The notes under the pieces were generated by a model. The model did no database searches, was not told the DNA's origin, and saw only the letters and a program-made list of their open reading frames with translations. A stretch of 64,000 nt of DNA from Artocarpus heterophyllus (taxonomy: Eukaryota; Streptophyta; Magnoliopsida; Rosales; Moraceae), in the NCBI GenBank assembly GCA_025403435.1, contig CM046354.1:15793836-15857835 (forward strand), given 5' to 3'. Shown in pieces: positions 23,130-36,632 of this stretch (positions are counted from its first letter, which is position 1; the number at the start of each line of letters is the position of its first letter). A program made the translations under genes and the position numbers.

Positions 23130-23850
23130 ACTCCTTCGACAGGAACTCCAATGGTGGTGCATGTTTTAAAATTGTTAAATTTAGTCAAAATTATTTTTTC
23201 TTATAAGTTTAATGATTAAAAGACAAATACCTATTAATGAGTATGTTTTTTAGTTCCTTCCGAAAAATTGCGTAGTTACATATATGTAGGATTCTAATAC
23301 CAGAACAAAAATATTTTTGAACCCCGTTGGGTGGAGCCTCACCCTTTCACATTAGGACGAGCCCTATAAGTAGGTCTCATATAACAGAGATAGGGCCCTC
23401 ATATGAATACCAGAACACACAGTCCAATCTAGACGGTTAATTGTGATTTGACTAAGACATAGTAATATATCTTGTCAAACCAACAAATATCTTGGAGGAA
23501 AGGAATATCTTGCGCTGCAATTGAGAATGCGAAGAAAGTAATGTTTGCGGCACCGATCCCCACCTCATCCCTCTCCCAAGTGGCCGATCCTGCAAGTGTA
23601 GACAATTCCACAATACGCTAAGCACAAGCAAAATGAATGTTTAATAGAAATGTATTCTTCTACCAGCCATAATTTGTTCGGGTCTTAGAAATTTTATTTG
23701 ATGAATACAAAAAATACCCATCAATAAATATCTATTTTTAATTGTTAGATTTATAAAAAGAAAAAAAAAAGTAAATTTGACTCGATCCAATCACTTTAAA
23801 ACATACACCAATGTTGGGAACCTACTGGAGAGTGCCTTAAGTTTTAATAT
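23130..23850. repeat. MITE-like element with about 130-bp inverted ends
   Basis: The left arm (about 23130-23260) and the right arm (about 23695-23850) are inverted copies. GGTGGTGCATGTTTTAAA on the left pairs with GGTGTATGTTTTAAAG on the other strand of the right arm, and both continue into a CTTATAAGTTTAATGATTA-like block. The arms are diverged. The 430-base centre holds an open minus-strand stretch (23611-23429) that I do not recognise. No clean target duplication was found. It could be a Mutator-like non-autonomous element. Confidence 0.5.
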
Positions 23851-24487
23851 GCTGAACTCAATACTTTTGAGTATTTTAGTATTAGTGACATTACTTGCTT
23901 ATCAAGTTACATAAAAAATCAAACAAATTAACAACATGATATCCGTGATCAATTTCACAATATTTGAATAAATAGGAAGAACGAAGACTAAATGCTACAT
24001 GGGTATGCTGGAAAATGTGTAAGGAATACGGCTAATAAAAGTATTTAATTTATGTTATAATTTCAACGTTGAAGATGTCATTCCGAAGACCGGAAAACTA
24101 ATTAAGAAGTCAAAACTTAATTCCAAATCTCAATTATTGGATAATTATTTTTCGAACATAGTTAATGGGATTAGTAAGGGACATATAGGAGAAAGTTCAA
24201 ATTCCAGAATATAACTTAAAAATTTAGCTTCATTATTAATTCTTATTTATGTTACAGTTTTCAGTCTTATATTTTTAAACTATTTTTAATCTTCTAAAGT
24301 AAAACATTCATGAGTCTCGACAATCTGGTCAAGCGATCACAACCGCTAGATATTTTTCCTACCTTTTTTTTTTTTTTTTTGCTACAATGTCAGATGAACC
24401 CGAAATCTTTCTCGATGCCTCACCCAGCCACCCAAACTCTCAGTGTCACTTAACAACTGGTTTTTGACAGTTTTTCTTTTTCATACT

Positions 24488-24533
<46 letters not shown>

Positions 24534-25399
24534 TAACCAAGTATATAATAGAGAGTATTAACTAAAATCCTTTCTGATCTAATCTAATTAGTCAATTTCA
24601 TGGCCGGCCTGTAAAGTAGACCTTTTCAAAAAAATATATATGATACTGTGCATTGAAATAAAAGAACTTGAATATTTTCACATATATCATCCAAAAATAA
24701 CAAAACAGTTCACTATATGGAGTAAAAAATAATTAAAATAAAATTACAACAAAGTCAATGCAATAATCCCATTAAAAATAAAACAGTTAATGCAAATTTC
24801 AAAAACCAACAACTAACAATTAGATAAAAATGAGTAAAAAAGGTATAATCTTGAAACCATGTAGATAAAATATTTAAAATGGAGTAATATTATAGTTTGA
24901 GAAGTCAAATAATCTTATAAAGACAAGATGTTTTTGTCGCGGGAAAGAGAAAAGATATTGTGTAAATACAAGAAGAAATAAAGAGGCTTGTCTTGACGAA
25001 CATCTTTTCTCTTTCCCACAACAAAAACATCTTCCCTTTATAAGATCTTTAGACTTCTCAAACTGTAATATTACTCCTTTTTTAATGTTCTATCTACAGG
25101 TTTCATGATTATGCCTTTCTTACTTATTTTTATCTAATTGTTAGTTTTTACTTTTCGAGATTTGCATTGACTATTTTATTTTTAATAGGACTATTACTTT
25201 GACTTTGTTGTAATTCTATTTTCGTTATTATTTTTTATTTCATATAGTGGATTATTTTGTTATTTTTGGATGACATATAAAAAAATATTCAAGTTCTTTA
25301 TTTCAACACAATATCGTATATATTCTTTTGAATAGGTCTACTTTAAAAAATTTGCTTAAGGCCCCATATTATCTTAAGCTGGCTCTGAGATTGACTAAT

Positions 25400-27722
25400 T
25401 GTTACGATCCCAAGCTGGGGTCAATGACTAAATTGAAAGATATTTTGAGGATTTAGATTAGTATAAAAATTTTAAAAAACTTTAGCTAGGCTCATAAAAT
25501 CTCTAAAAGTAAGAAAATAATAAAATATAATCTTAAAATTTAAACAAACATTTTTATTGATAGACTAAATCTCATAAAATAAAGTAAAATATAGCTACAC
25601 AACTTTAATTAAATTCAAAGTTATATTACAAAAATATATGTAGAAAATCTATAAATAACCAATATTCTACTGGGATGTATCACTCCATATCACTTCTATA
25701 TGCCAAAGCCCAATCATAGCTAGGAGTAGAAGTAAGATGAATATACGAATCGAGCGGTAAAAGTATTGACAATGGTCGTGACATTATATATTAAACAACC
25801 TAAAAGAAAAAGTAAGGGGTAAGCACACCATACCCAGTAGAAAATCCAAATCTCACCTCTCAGATTTTCTTACTATTATTATATATAAAATCCTTAGAAA
25901 GTTGATATACAAATTCTCAAAACAGTATAAAAATTTATCAAGTTCACAGTTTATCAAAGCTAATCAATAACAAAATCTAAACTCGTTACTCAAACTCTCT
26001 CAGTCACATCCCAGCCTATTAGTGAAGGAAAGAAAGAAAAAAGGCGTATAAAAATATCTGTTGTGCCCTAAACAAGCACCCCGTGTCTATTGTGCCCCAA
26101 ATGAGTACTCCATGGAATAGGCCATATATCAATAGTGGTATCAAAATAAATATTCAATGTCCGTCGTGCCTAACAAATGAGCACCCCGTGGGATATAATC
26201 TTGAGGAATTCTTTAAGTGCCCTTAAAATTATCCGACAGTACCGTGTGAGGTCTTAGCATATAATAGAGTTGGTTTTAACTCATCTAACTCCTAAAAACC
26301 TTCCCAAGTCATGCTATTCATGATAGTTAGTGTTAACAAAAATCTGGGAGTATAACGGCTTGTTTTTCTTAAAACCAAAAATTACAAACCTCCCAGAATA
26401 ATTTTATCAACCAAATAAACATTTTTATTTCAACAATCAATTCAAAATCCAATATTAAATATAGTATGATCCATCTTAATTCTAAGTAATCAACATACAT
26501 ATGGAAGCCAACCCGAAAACAATTTAAAAATAAATTATTAGATAGATAAATAAATTTAGACAGTCGATATCTCTATTTAGTTTACTGGTTATTTATCTGC
26601 ATAAATAGTTTTATTTCGAACAAAAACATTGCATAATTACTCAATTCTAAAACTATAATTGTGTATAAAGATTTATATATAACATAACAAACTAAAAAAA
26701 CAATTTTCATAAATTTTAATTTTCTGTCAAAATTAATAATCAATTTAATGAAAATGTCACAAAAGACGAGTAATAGAGTTCTTAACGATTTGGCCGACGA
26801 CATTTGACTGCAAAAAGACTCCATTTTGCGAAACAAAGCCGTCTTTGAAATTTTGAATCACAAAACTTGATCTTTGGGCACTCATTTCACTATTTCAATG
26901 TCACAAACACATCTGGAATATTGAAAATAAGTAGGAAAGGTGTTTTTCTCGACACCGGGGCAACCGGGTCAATAGTTGACCTTAACTCGCCGGTCAACGG
27001 AGTTGATCGACGGCTCGAGGGTGGGTGATGGTAGAACTGAATATTGTCTCGAAGATTTTGATGAGAAGAACTCATATCCGGTGATGGTTTCTCCAAATGA
27101 TGGTCGATTTGTTGGAAAATGCATAAATACCTTCAAAAATAGGAGGTAGCAAACCCAAACTTTTTCGGCAACAATCGAAGTGTTGGTGGGATAGGTATTG
27201 CTCTTCTTGATGAGGAAAACAAGATGGTGGGGCTTGCTGGAGGAATGGAGGTCGAACGTTGCCGAAACTCGTCGTTAAAGAAAAAAGACCAAAAATTTAC
27301 ACGATGTTTTTTGGCAAATGGTAACGAGTGGGAGCGGCGGGGCTTTGGTTCTAGTAGTTTTGAGTAGTGGCAAGTCTTGTCAGCCAGTGCATGGGGGCAG
27401 AAGGCAGCCGGAAGTGGTCAGACGGTGATGGGCAGATTTTTACAAGTTTTAGCAAGAGAAAAGGAAATAGAAGGAAAGAAAGAGAGATTGTAGACCGGCG
27501 GGGGGGGGGGGGGGTGGGTGTGTGGGGGTGGGGGCTGTTGGGTTCAGCACTTAAGGTTTTTTTTTTTTTTTTGGAAGCTTCTAGTCTTCTAATTGAGTCC
27601 CTAGGCTTCTCAAAATTCCCAAGCTAGACCCTAACTTTAAAATTTTTTGACATTGAAGGTTTTAAAATTTCAAAAAAACACAAATAAAACTTTGTTTTCA
27701 TATAAAATCCAAGGCTTTCACA
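25400..27722. repeat. Probable 2.3-kb solo LTR inside the right arm of the inverted repeat
   Basis: Starts TGTTACGATCCCAAGC and ends TTTCACA, flanked by CTAAT (25395-25399) and TTAAT (27723-27727), one base apart. The uninterrupted left arm supplies the empty site. Internal features resemble a chromovirus LTR: three GAGCACCCCGTG-like units (about 26080-26195), a GA-rich stretch (27450-27490) and a GC-rich part. Layout suggests minus orientation. No gag or pol is present, so its family is inferred. Confidence 0.65.
27495..27536 (+). other. G-run with quadruplex potential
   Basis: A run of about 16 G followed by TGGGTGTGTGGGGGTGGGGG, giving at least four G tracts in 42 bases. It lies near one end of the 2.3-kb LTR-like insertion. 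Homopolymer length in the assembly may be inexact. Confidence 0.7.
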
Positions 27723-27785
27723 TTAATTAGATTGGATTAGAAAGGATTTTAGTTAATAGTACTCCCTATTGTTTAGTTTGTCAAG

Positions 27786-27819
<34 letters not shown>

Positions 27820-29212
27820 ATATATAATTAAATGCAATAAGTATGAAAAAAAAATAGTTGGTCTAATGACACCGAGAGTTTGGGTGGTTGGGTAAAGGCT
27901 TCAAGAAAGATTTCGGGTTCATCTCACATCGTAGCAAAAAAAAAAAAAAAAGAGGAAAAAATATCTAGCGTTTGTGATCACTTGACCAAATTGCTGGGAC
28001 TCATGAATGTTTTACTTTAAAAGATTAAAAATAGTTTAAAGGTATAAGAATGAAAATTTTAACATAAATAAGAATTAAAAATGAAGCTAATTTTTTAAGT
28101 TATATTCTAGAATTTGAGTTCTCTCCTATATGTCCCTTTCTAACCCCATTAACTATGTTCAAAAAAGAATTAGTTTTCCGCCTCAAAATGACATCTCCAT
28201 ACCAAGGATGGCATTCTTACCCGCCCTATGAGGATATTATATAAGGGTAGAACAGGTATAGGAATTAAAATTTATCCCCGAGTCAGGGGTGGGGAAGCTC
28301 CTCCCACTCCAGCCTCCAATCCCGACCTGAGTATATCTTCTTTATTTTTCTTATATATTATATATATGTATTTATGTGTGTATATATTTATATATATATG
28401 TAAAAGTCAGGGATGTGCATTAAATTATAATAAAAAAGAAATTAGAAAACTATTAAAACTAAACGGTAAGTGACTTTAAAAAATAGGAAACCAACCTTTG
28501 ACCTTAATATTTTTCAATTATAAACAGCCCACGATACTGCCTCTGCTATCTATCTTTCACCCTCTCTACTCCTGCGTAAAACTTTGAATACCTTTACCTC
28601 TGGTAAGTGTGCCTTTCTTTTTCTTCAGACTTCAACGTATTAAAAGGCCATGCATAAGGTAGTAGTTGACTATTTTCTTTGTTTTGTTCTATTTTGATTA
28701 TAATATTACTTGTTTATATTTTTGTTTGTGTATGTGCGTATATATATAAGCATAGGTTTTCGTCCACATACATCTAACTTCTTATTTGATGTACTTTGAT
28801 TTTATATGTTCTTTCGTATATACATATATACATACACACACGCGTAGTTGTATATATGTACATATTTTGTTAATCTTTGTATCGGTATAGGTATTTGTTG
28901 AAGATATAAATGTTTATATCACTTTGTTTACAATAATAATATTTTTTTTGTTTGTATGAATATTATTTTTCGTTCATTATCTGTTAGTCTTTTTTTTTTT
29001 TCAGATGTTAAGGAATTTACAAAATAAAGAAAACATTCTGGGTTGTATATTTTGTTCAGTGGTAGAATGATATGCTCGATGATTTTGTTTGCATGTTTGT
29101 GGTATATGGTATTGTGTATGCATACGAATAGTGGTCATACGTTTGATTAAAAATGTATTTGCTTTTGTTTAAACTTTTTTTTTTTATTTTTATTTTATGT
29201 GTTAGAGTCAAT

Positions 29213-30449
29213 ATGGATGGGGAAAATGTTACTGATAAGACCACAAATACAACTGGTGTTGATATTGGTGCTTCTCCACAACCTGTACCAATTGAGGTTC
29301 ATGATTTAACTAATAGAGACTCTCCAAAAATTGACACTCCAGCAGAGGGAGACACTGAAAAAGATTCTGTTCATATACCTAATGATAGTAAGAAAAAGAG
29401 ATTGACACTTCTGGTTTGGAACCACTTCAAAAAGAAGAATATTAATGGTCAAAAGAAGGCAATTTGCAATTACTGTGAAAAAAAGTTGTCAGGTTCTAGT
29501 AGGAGTGGGATAAAGCATCTACACAAGCATTTCAAGATATGTCCACTGAGGAAAAATAGAGACATGAGACAGTCATTTCTTAACCCCAACATTTCGAAAG
29601 AGGGGAAAATGTCAATTGGGACATACACATTTGATCAAGACTATGCAAGAGAGCAACTTGCCAACATGATCATCCTTCATGAATACTCTCTTTCGATGGT
29701 TGAACATTCGGGTTTTAGGAAGCTTATTAGCTCTTTGCAGCCGTTGTTCAATGATGTTTCTAGAAACAACATAAAAAAAAGATATCATGGGACTCTATGA
29801 AGTGCAAAAGTCTAAGACACAACAACTGTTGGAGGGGAATAAGGGAAGAATTGCAATAACTACAGATTTATGGACAGCTTCTAACCAGAAGAAAGGTTAT
29901 ATGACTATGACGACGCATTTTATTGATGACTCTTGAATTTTACTGCATCGACTTATCAGGTAACAGTTTTAATATTATTTTTTATTACTTCTACTTGCAT
30001 TATTTTTTTAAGATATTATAGTTAATAATTATTCTATTTTGCATTTGGTAGATTCATTTATGTTCCATGGCCACATACTGCTGAATGTCTTCCAGATGCA
30101 TTGATGTCTTGCATATTGGACTGGAATATTGATAGAAAGATATCAACAATGACTGTGGACAGTTGTAGCACTAATGATACTATGATTAATCTGGTTTCTG
30201 ATATGTTGCCTTCTAGTTCATTGATTTTCGCTAGTGAGTACTTTCATATGCGATGTTGTCTGCATATTCTCAATTTAATTGTGAACGCTAGTTTAAGTGC
30301 AATTGATGGTGGTGTGGAAGCTATCCGTCATAGTGTTGCTTTCTGGACTGCAATGCCAAAGAGAGTTTAAAAGTTTGAAGAGGCAGCCCGCCAACTGCAG
30401 TTTCCATACACTAAAAAGTTAGCACTTGACTGTGCTACTAGGTGGAACA
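29213..30449 (+). pseudogene. hAT transposase, 5' part (BED zinc finger)
   Basis: Begins MDGENVTDKT. A BED-type zinc finger follows: VWNHFKKKNI, then CNYCEKKLSG and a spaced HLHKHFKIC (about 29440-29560). It matches RICESLEEPER/DAYSLEEPER proteins through TTDLWTASNQKKGYM (about 29860), VDSCSTNDTMI (about 30160), HMRCCLHILNLIV (about 30248), LQFPYTKKLALDC and TRWN. An intron lies at about 29960-30051. Lesions: one extra A in the A-run near 29772 shifts the frame, TGA replaces Trp at about 29932, and TAA follows PKRV at 30368. It is not able to make an active protein. Confidence 0.88.
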
Positions 30450-33400
30450 TGAAACGCCCTTTAATTCGGACGTCACAGATGTCGTTACATACATATGTTC
30501 GTACTTGTTTAAACTTTAAACATATAAATAATATCAAACTTAACAGTGCTATAGATTTTAAAAGTACTTAAACTTACATAACCAAGATCCATTCATACAT
30601 TCAAATTTATTTTTTTAACTTAAATATAACTTAACATTGTTTAGAATATCAATGTTTAACTTATTCCATAGCATAATTTATTCAATTACACTTAAATTAA
30701 TCATGAACTTATTTAATAAAATAAATATTCCAAATTGTAAATTCATGACTTATAAAAATATCACAACATAACTCATTAAACTTCAAATCGTTTAAAACTC
30801 ATTTACTCCCATAGTTCGGCAGACCGAACTTGGGACTTCGGCAGACCGAACATCATCGGCAAGCCGAACATTCTCAACCGGAAGGCCGGCAGAGCTTTGC
30901 AAGACATCTTAAAAATTCATCCATGTTCGGCAGACTGAAAAATGTGATCGGCAGACCGAACTTCTGGACTTTGGCAGGCCGGCCATAAAGTTTGGCAGGC
31001 CGTCCGAGACCAATTCCCTGAGAAAACTTAAAATTTTAAAACAAACCAACTTTTTGTAAAACATAGTGGAAGTTCATAATTCACAAAAAAATGATAAAAT
31101 AACTTATAAAACCATATTATAAGTATTCTTAAAACTTAACATAAAAATATGTTCAAAATATATAACTTGATTAAATCATAAAATCGTTCTTCTTGGCGTG
31201 CTTCCGGTTACAATTCATCGTTCATAATGCTCACACGCCTTCCCATGTCCTCTGCCTAGTCCATGATTTTCTTACCCTTATCTGCAACATGACAATAAAC
31301 ATGATTAAGCTAATGCTTAGTAAGTACATATAATTCTCACAATTTAAAACATTTCATAAATATCATCATCGTCATCATCATCATCACATCATAAAAGTAC
31401 CTTAAGCACAATTTCATAGAAACATATATTTCATTACGTTGACCATTTTAAAACTTATTCCGTTTTTATCTTAAGGGCCCAAGTGTTACACCATAAACAT
31501 CATCATATGCGCGCCGTCATGAGAGGAGAAAGGTAGCTAATCCCAAACCAAACATGACATCATAACATAACATTTCATAACATTGGGTGTGTAACACTTA
31601 TTAGGTGATATATATATGTACATACTTTTCATACTCTAAAACATGCCATAAACATCATGCATAACTTGAAGTCATGAAAATCTTTCATAAGAAATCCTTT
31701 GAGGAAAATCATCATGAATATCCTTGTAAACATATCATCAAACCTTGAAAAAGGTGTCATGTTGCAGGTGAAAATGTACTTACTTTATTGTTAGCTTACT
31801 TAACCTTAACATGATTTGGTGACGACGTCGCGGTCTCGTAGTGCTCGCTCCTTGAGTGTTCATGCCATTTATTCATTTAAAAAAATGCAATGAAAATTAA
31901 TACATATCATAAAACATCCATGCATATAATATTCATTCATAATATACTCATGTATACATTCATCACATTTCAAACATATCCCATAATCATCAACATAAAA
32001 TTATCATCAAAACATGTAAACGCTATTCATAACATGCTTCCTTAAAAATCAAAACATTTCATACATTGTAAACATGAAAATCTTTTTTTGAAAAACATTT
32101 TCTAATAATTTAAAACACATATATTTAATTTAAAACTCCATACAATCATCATATTATCATGCATAAAATCATTTTATTATCATAAAATCATGTAAATACA
32201 TAAAACGTTTAATAAAACGAAAACCCCAAAAACAACATTATCAAAACAGTTTTCTTATTATAATCTCATAAAAATTTCATAATCATAAAATACATTCATC
32301 TTACATTATACTTGCATATTCTTAACAACTTTTCATGGAAACATCATTCATTACCTCTTGAATAATCATTACATTTTTCATATATCAAAATTACACAGTA
32401 ACATTACTGTGAAGAGTAGAAGACAGAAATATTCATTTTTCATAAGACATTCATATTGCATAGGACATGAAATTAGAAAAACACCATATAACATGTATGC
32501 ATATCATCATATTCAAAAATTTGAGACATAACACAATACCTATAGAAAGATATTGTAGACGAAACGAGGAGAAGAATTTCTTTTCAAAAATACCAGAAAA
32601 GCCGAATTCATACCTTGAAGTTTCTTCTCAAAATCCTTGAAATTTAACCAACGAAACAAGACTTTTTCTTTCAATATACTCAGAAAATTTTCATGAGAGA
32701 GAGAGAGAACTCGTGAAGAAGAGAAGAGGAAGAGAGAAAAATGAGAAAACGTCTCAGAATTTTCGAGAGAGAAAACGTGAGAAGGAGAGAAAATAATAAA
32801 AAAAAGAAACGTTAAAATTTTTAACGTAATAAACACAATTGATGGGAATTCAATTCTCTTCATTAAGTCAGAATTTCCTGACTGTTAAGAGGGGCATGAG
32901 GCGTGGAGGAAAGCGAGAAAGAAAAGGAAAGGTCAAACATCATCAATCTTACCATAATTTACCTTCTAAAAATAGGAAACCTCTTAAAATAATACAAATC
33001 AATATAAAGTCAAACCCCTTATTTTCCTTAACTGATAAAAACATTCCATTATTGTGCCTATTAATCACAATTAAATCACCTAATTAACATAATTATCTTA
33101 GCCTTAAATTTGGAGAAATTTCTGCTGACTGCTTGTCAGCTGTGTTTGGCCTACCGATTTTCCCACTTCGGCTTGCCGGTTTCACAAGTTCGGCCTGCCG
33201 ATTGGTTTCTTCGGCCTGCCGATCTCGGTCAGAATGTTCGGCCTGTCGATCTTAAAAGTTTGGCTTGCCGAACTGTTCTTAAAGGCCATACAATAAAACA
33301 TTCATACATTATTGCATCATAAATAAACATACATTCAAAATTTCACATGAACACTAGAGCACAACGATCCCATGCGGTCGTCACCTGTCACAAAACTTGA

Positions 33401-33520
33401 CATAAAAGTTAGTAACATACACATCATATATCATATCATATAACATAATTTATTAATAAAATTCCTTAGCAACGTTACTAACTTAACATGGTCCGTTACA
33501 TAAAATAGGCGGGTGTTATA
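30450..33520 (-). repeat. 3' LTR of element C
   Basis: Left copy in window coordinates, 3071 bp, starting TGAAACGCCC on the plus strand. The outer end is GTGTTATA where the sister LTR has GTGTTACA, a single C-to-T change. GC-rich clusters lie at about 30815-31010 and 33140-33275. Confidence 0.95.
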
Positions 33521-33534
33521 ATTCTCCCCACCTT
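33521..33534 (-). promoter_or_regulatory. Polypurine tract of element C
   Basis: Minus strand AAGGTGGGGAGAAT directly before the 3' LTR, the same as in element B. Confidence 0.85.
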
Positions 33535-33556
33535 ATAAAAGTTTCGTCCTCGAAAC

Positions 33557-34998
33557 TTAGAATAAATGTGGATACAAAGCTTTCATGTCATCTTCACGTT
33601 CCCATGTAGCTTCTTCAACCTGTTGATTCCGCCATAACACCTTAACCAATGGAATTTCTTTATTCTTCAAAGTCTTGGTTTTCTGATCGAGTATCTTCAT
33701 TGGCTTTTCTTCATAACTTAAGTCTTCTTGTATCTCGATCACTTGTGGCTCAATCACATGCGTAGGGTCCGGAACATACTTCTTGAGCATGGAGACATGA
33801 AATACATCGTGCATTGCGGACATTTCAGATGGCAACTTTAGCTGATAAGCTACTTTGCCTATTCGCTTAACAACTTCATAAGGACCGATGAATCTTGGGT
33901 TTAACTTGCTTTTGTTCCCAAATCTCATAACCCCTTTCATTGGTGCAACTTTTAAGAACACATATTCGCCTACGACGAACTCTAAAGGTCTTCTTCTTTT
34001 GTCCGCATAACTTTTTTGTTGGCTTTGAACGGTCTCTATTCTTCTTCTTATCAACTTTATCATCTTAGAAGTTTCATTTACAAAGTTGGTTCTTTCAGCA
34101 TCTACGCTTTCCATCAACTTCTTTTCACCAGCTTCGTGCCAACATATAGGTGACCTGCATTTTCGTCCATACAACGCTTCATATGGTGTCATTCCAATTG
34201 TCGCCTGAAAGCTGTTGTTATAAGCAAACTCTGCTAACGGCAACATTTTACACCAGCCAGTCTTAAAATCGAGAGAACATGCTTGTAGCATATCTTCTAA
34301 AATCAAGTTTTCCTCTCTGTTTGGCCGTCTGTCTGAGGATGAGAAGCCGTTCTGAAATGAAGCCTGGTTCCCATTGCAGTCTATACACTCTTCCAGAACT
34401 TAGATGTGAACCTGCCATCATGATCTGAGATAATTGACTTAGGAATCCCATGAAGTCGTACAATCTCCTTAACATAGAGTTCCGCTAACCGTTTCATGGA
34501 GTAAGTGATCTTGATAGGAATAAAATGCGCCGTCTTCGTCAACTGATCCACAACTAACCAAATTGTGTCATAATCGTTTGTAGTTTTGGGTAAGCCGGTA
34601 ATGAAATCCATTGCTATTTCCTCCCATTTTTATTTCGGTATTTGAATAGACTGTAGTTCACCACCAGGTCTCTAGTGTTCAGCCTTTACTTGCTGACATG
34701 TCATACATTTCTTCACATACTTTGCAACATCACGTTTCATTCCAAACCACTAGAAGTTACCCTTTAGATCATTATACATCTTCGTTGCACCTGGATGAAT
34801 AGAGTAAGGAGTGTCATGTATCTCTGCCAAGATCCTTTCCCTTAAATCATCAACATTGGGAACACATAAACGGTCCTTAAGGTAGAGAGTTCCGTCATCC
34901 GCAATACAAAACTCTTGACATTTTCCTTCTTTCATTTCTTGCTTGATCCTTACAAGGCTTACGTCATCATCTTGCTTACTCCAAATTTCATCGTACAT
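33557..34998 (-). pseudogene. Integrase with chromodomain-like tail, element C
   Basis: Read from 34998 down. The zinc region is intact in its His and Cys positions (HDTPYSIHPGATKM, then CMTCQQ), apart from a stop in GNF*WFGMKRD near 34750. The core keeps MDFITGLP, the second Asp in [14 protein letters not shown] and the Glu region, but a frameshift at about 34380 breaks it. The open tail of 249 codons (34306-33557) carries YEALYGRKCRSPICWHE, RFIGPYEVV and a chromodomain-like VLWRNQQVEEATWE. Such tails target chromovirus integration in some lineages. Confidence 0.9.
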
Positions 34999-35025
34999 CG
35001 TCGGAGCAAGAGAGAGTACTGATAG

Positions 35026-36629
35026 CTAGCTTGCTATAAGTTCTAAACTGAAGTCTAGAATTTCCTTCCTTAAAGGTGGAGACATTGCTTGCATAGACAT
35101 CAACGTGGCAACTGACTTCCTACTTAAAGCATCAGCCACTCGGTTAGCTTTACCAGGATGATAAAGGATTTCACAATCATAATCCTTCACCAACTCTAGC
35201 CATCTTCGTTGTCTCATGTTCAGGTCTCTTTGCATGAAGAAGTACTTTAGACTTTAATGATCAGTGAAGATCTTACATTGGACCCCATACAAATAGTGTC
35301 TCCACATCTTCAACGCAAAAACGACTGCGGCTAACTCAAGGTCATGAGAAGGATAGTTCTTTTCATAGTCCTTCAGTTTCTTAAAGCATAAGCAATCACC
35401 TTTTCATTCTGCATTAATACAGCTCCTAGGCCCATCTTGGAAGCATCACTATAGATTACGAACCCATCATTTCCCTCAGGAATTGCCAACACTGGAGTCG
35501 TCGTTAATCTTTTCTTCAGTTCTTGAAAACTCTTTTCACATGCATCCGTCCATTCATACTTCTTTCCTTTGCGAGTTAAGTTCGTGAGTGGAGCTGCTAT
35601 ATTGGAGAAATCTTCTACGAATCTCCGATACTAACCTGCTAGACCCAAGAAGCTCCTTATTTCACTTGCATTCATCGGTTGCTTCCAATTGAGTACAGCT
35701 TCTACTTTAGCAGGGTCCACCATAATCCCATCCTTTGAAATAACATGCCCCAGGAATGACACTTTATCAAGCCAAAACTAGCATTTGGAGAACTTAGCAT
35801 ATAGCTGGTGTCTTCTTAAAGTCTCCAGCACAATCCTTAAATTCTCCTCATGTTCTTCTTGATTCTTAGAGTACACAAGAATATCATCGATAAATACAAC
35901 AATAAATTTATCGAGGAAATCCTTGAATACCCTGTTCATCAAATCCATAAAGGCAGCAAGCGCATTCGTCAGACCGAAAGGCATAACCATAAATTCATGG
36001 TGACCATACCTTGACCTGAAAGCAGTCTTGGGGATATCTCCTTCTTTAATCTTCAATTGGTGATACCCTAATCGTAGATCAATCTTTGAAAACACCAATG
36101 CACCCTTGAGCTGATCAAACAAATCATCAATTCGAGGCAATGGATACTTGTTCTTGATCGTCACCTTGTTCAGTTCTCTGTAGTCAATGCAGAGTCTCAT
36201 AATGTCATCCTTCTTTTTCACAAACAATACTGGAGCACCCCACGGTGAGTGACTTGGCCTGATAAATCCTTTGTCGAGTAGCTCCTTTAACTGCATGTGA
36301 AGCTCCTTTAATTCTGTCGGAGCCATTCTATATGGTGCTTTTGAGATTGGATCGGTGCCTGGAACGAGCTCAATCTCAAATTTCACTTCTCTTTCTGGCG
36401 GTAGACTCGTTAGATCATCAGGAGACACATCTTCATATTCATTAACAACATGCACATCTTCAATTCTTGTCTTTCCTTCTTGGCTTTTGTCTACAACGTT
36501 CGCCAGATAGCCTATGCAGCCATTTGCTAACAGCTTCCTTGCTTTCATTGCCGATAGAAACATGTGGGGTTTCTTCCTGGTCTCGCCAACATAAACAAAT
36601 TTCTGATCACCTTCAGGATGGAAGATCAC
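35026..36629 (-). pseudogene. Reverse transcriptase and RNase H, element C
   Basis: An open frame from 36629 to 35778 carries RT with [24 protein letters not shown] (catalytic Asp kept), [12 protein letters not shown] and [11 protein letters not shown] stop follows AKFSKC where element B continues with Glu. RNase H is read from about 35500 to 35250, with a one-base shift near 35385 (in the segment that is [12 protein letters not shown] in B). The post-RNase H part is open again from 35235 to 35026. Confidence 0.9.
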
Positions 36630-36632
36630 CTT

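Larger units (their letters stand above)
24060..28200. repeat. Giant inverted repeat with arms of about 0.9 kb, right arm split by an LTR
   Basis: The left arm (about 24060-24975) is the inverted copy of 25000-25399 plus 27723-28200. Paired landmarks include GAACATAGTTAATGGG with CCCATTAACTATGTTC, GAGTTTGGGTGG with CCACCCAAACTC, the (AT)n tracts at 24491-24531 and 27786-27826, and AAGTAGACC with GGTCTACTT. The centre has only about 25-40 unpaired bases near 24980. The arms have many mismatches and a length difference near 24110-24160, so the repeat is old. It could be a foldback transposon or a duplicated inverted segment; no transposase is seen. Confidence 0.8.

Noticed and set aside
26890..27096. 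68-codon minus-strand frame as a small gene
   Set aside because: It lies inside the LTR-like insertion at 25400-27722, where short frames are expected in the GC-richer part.
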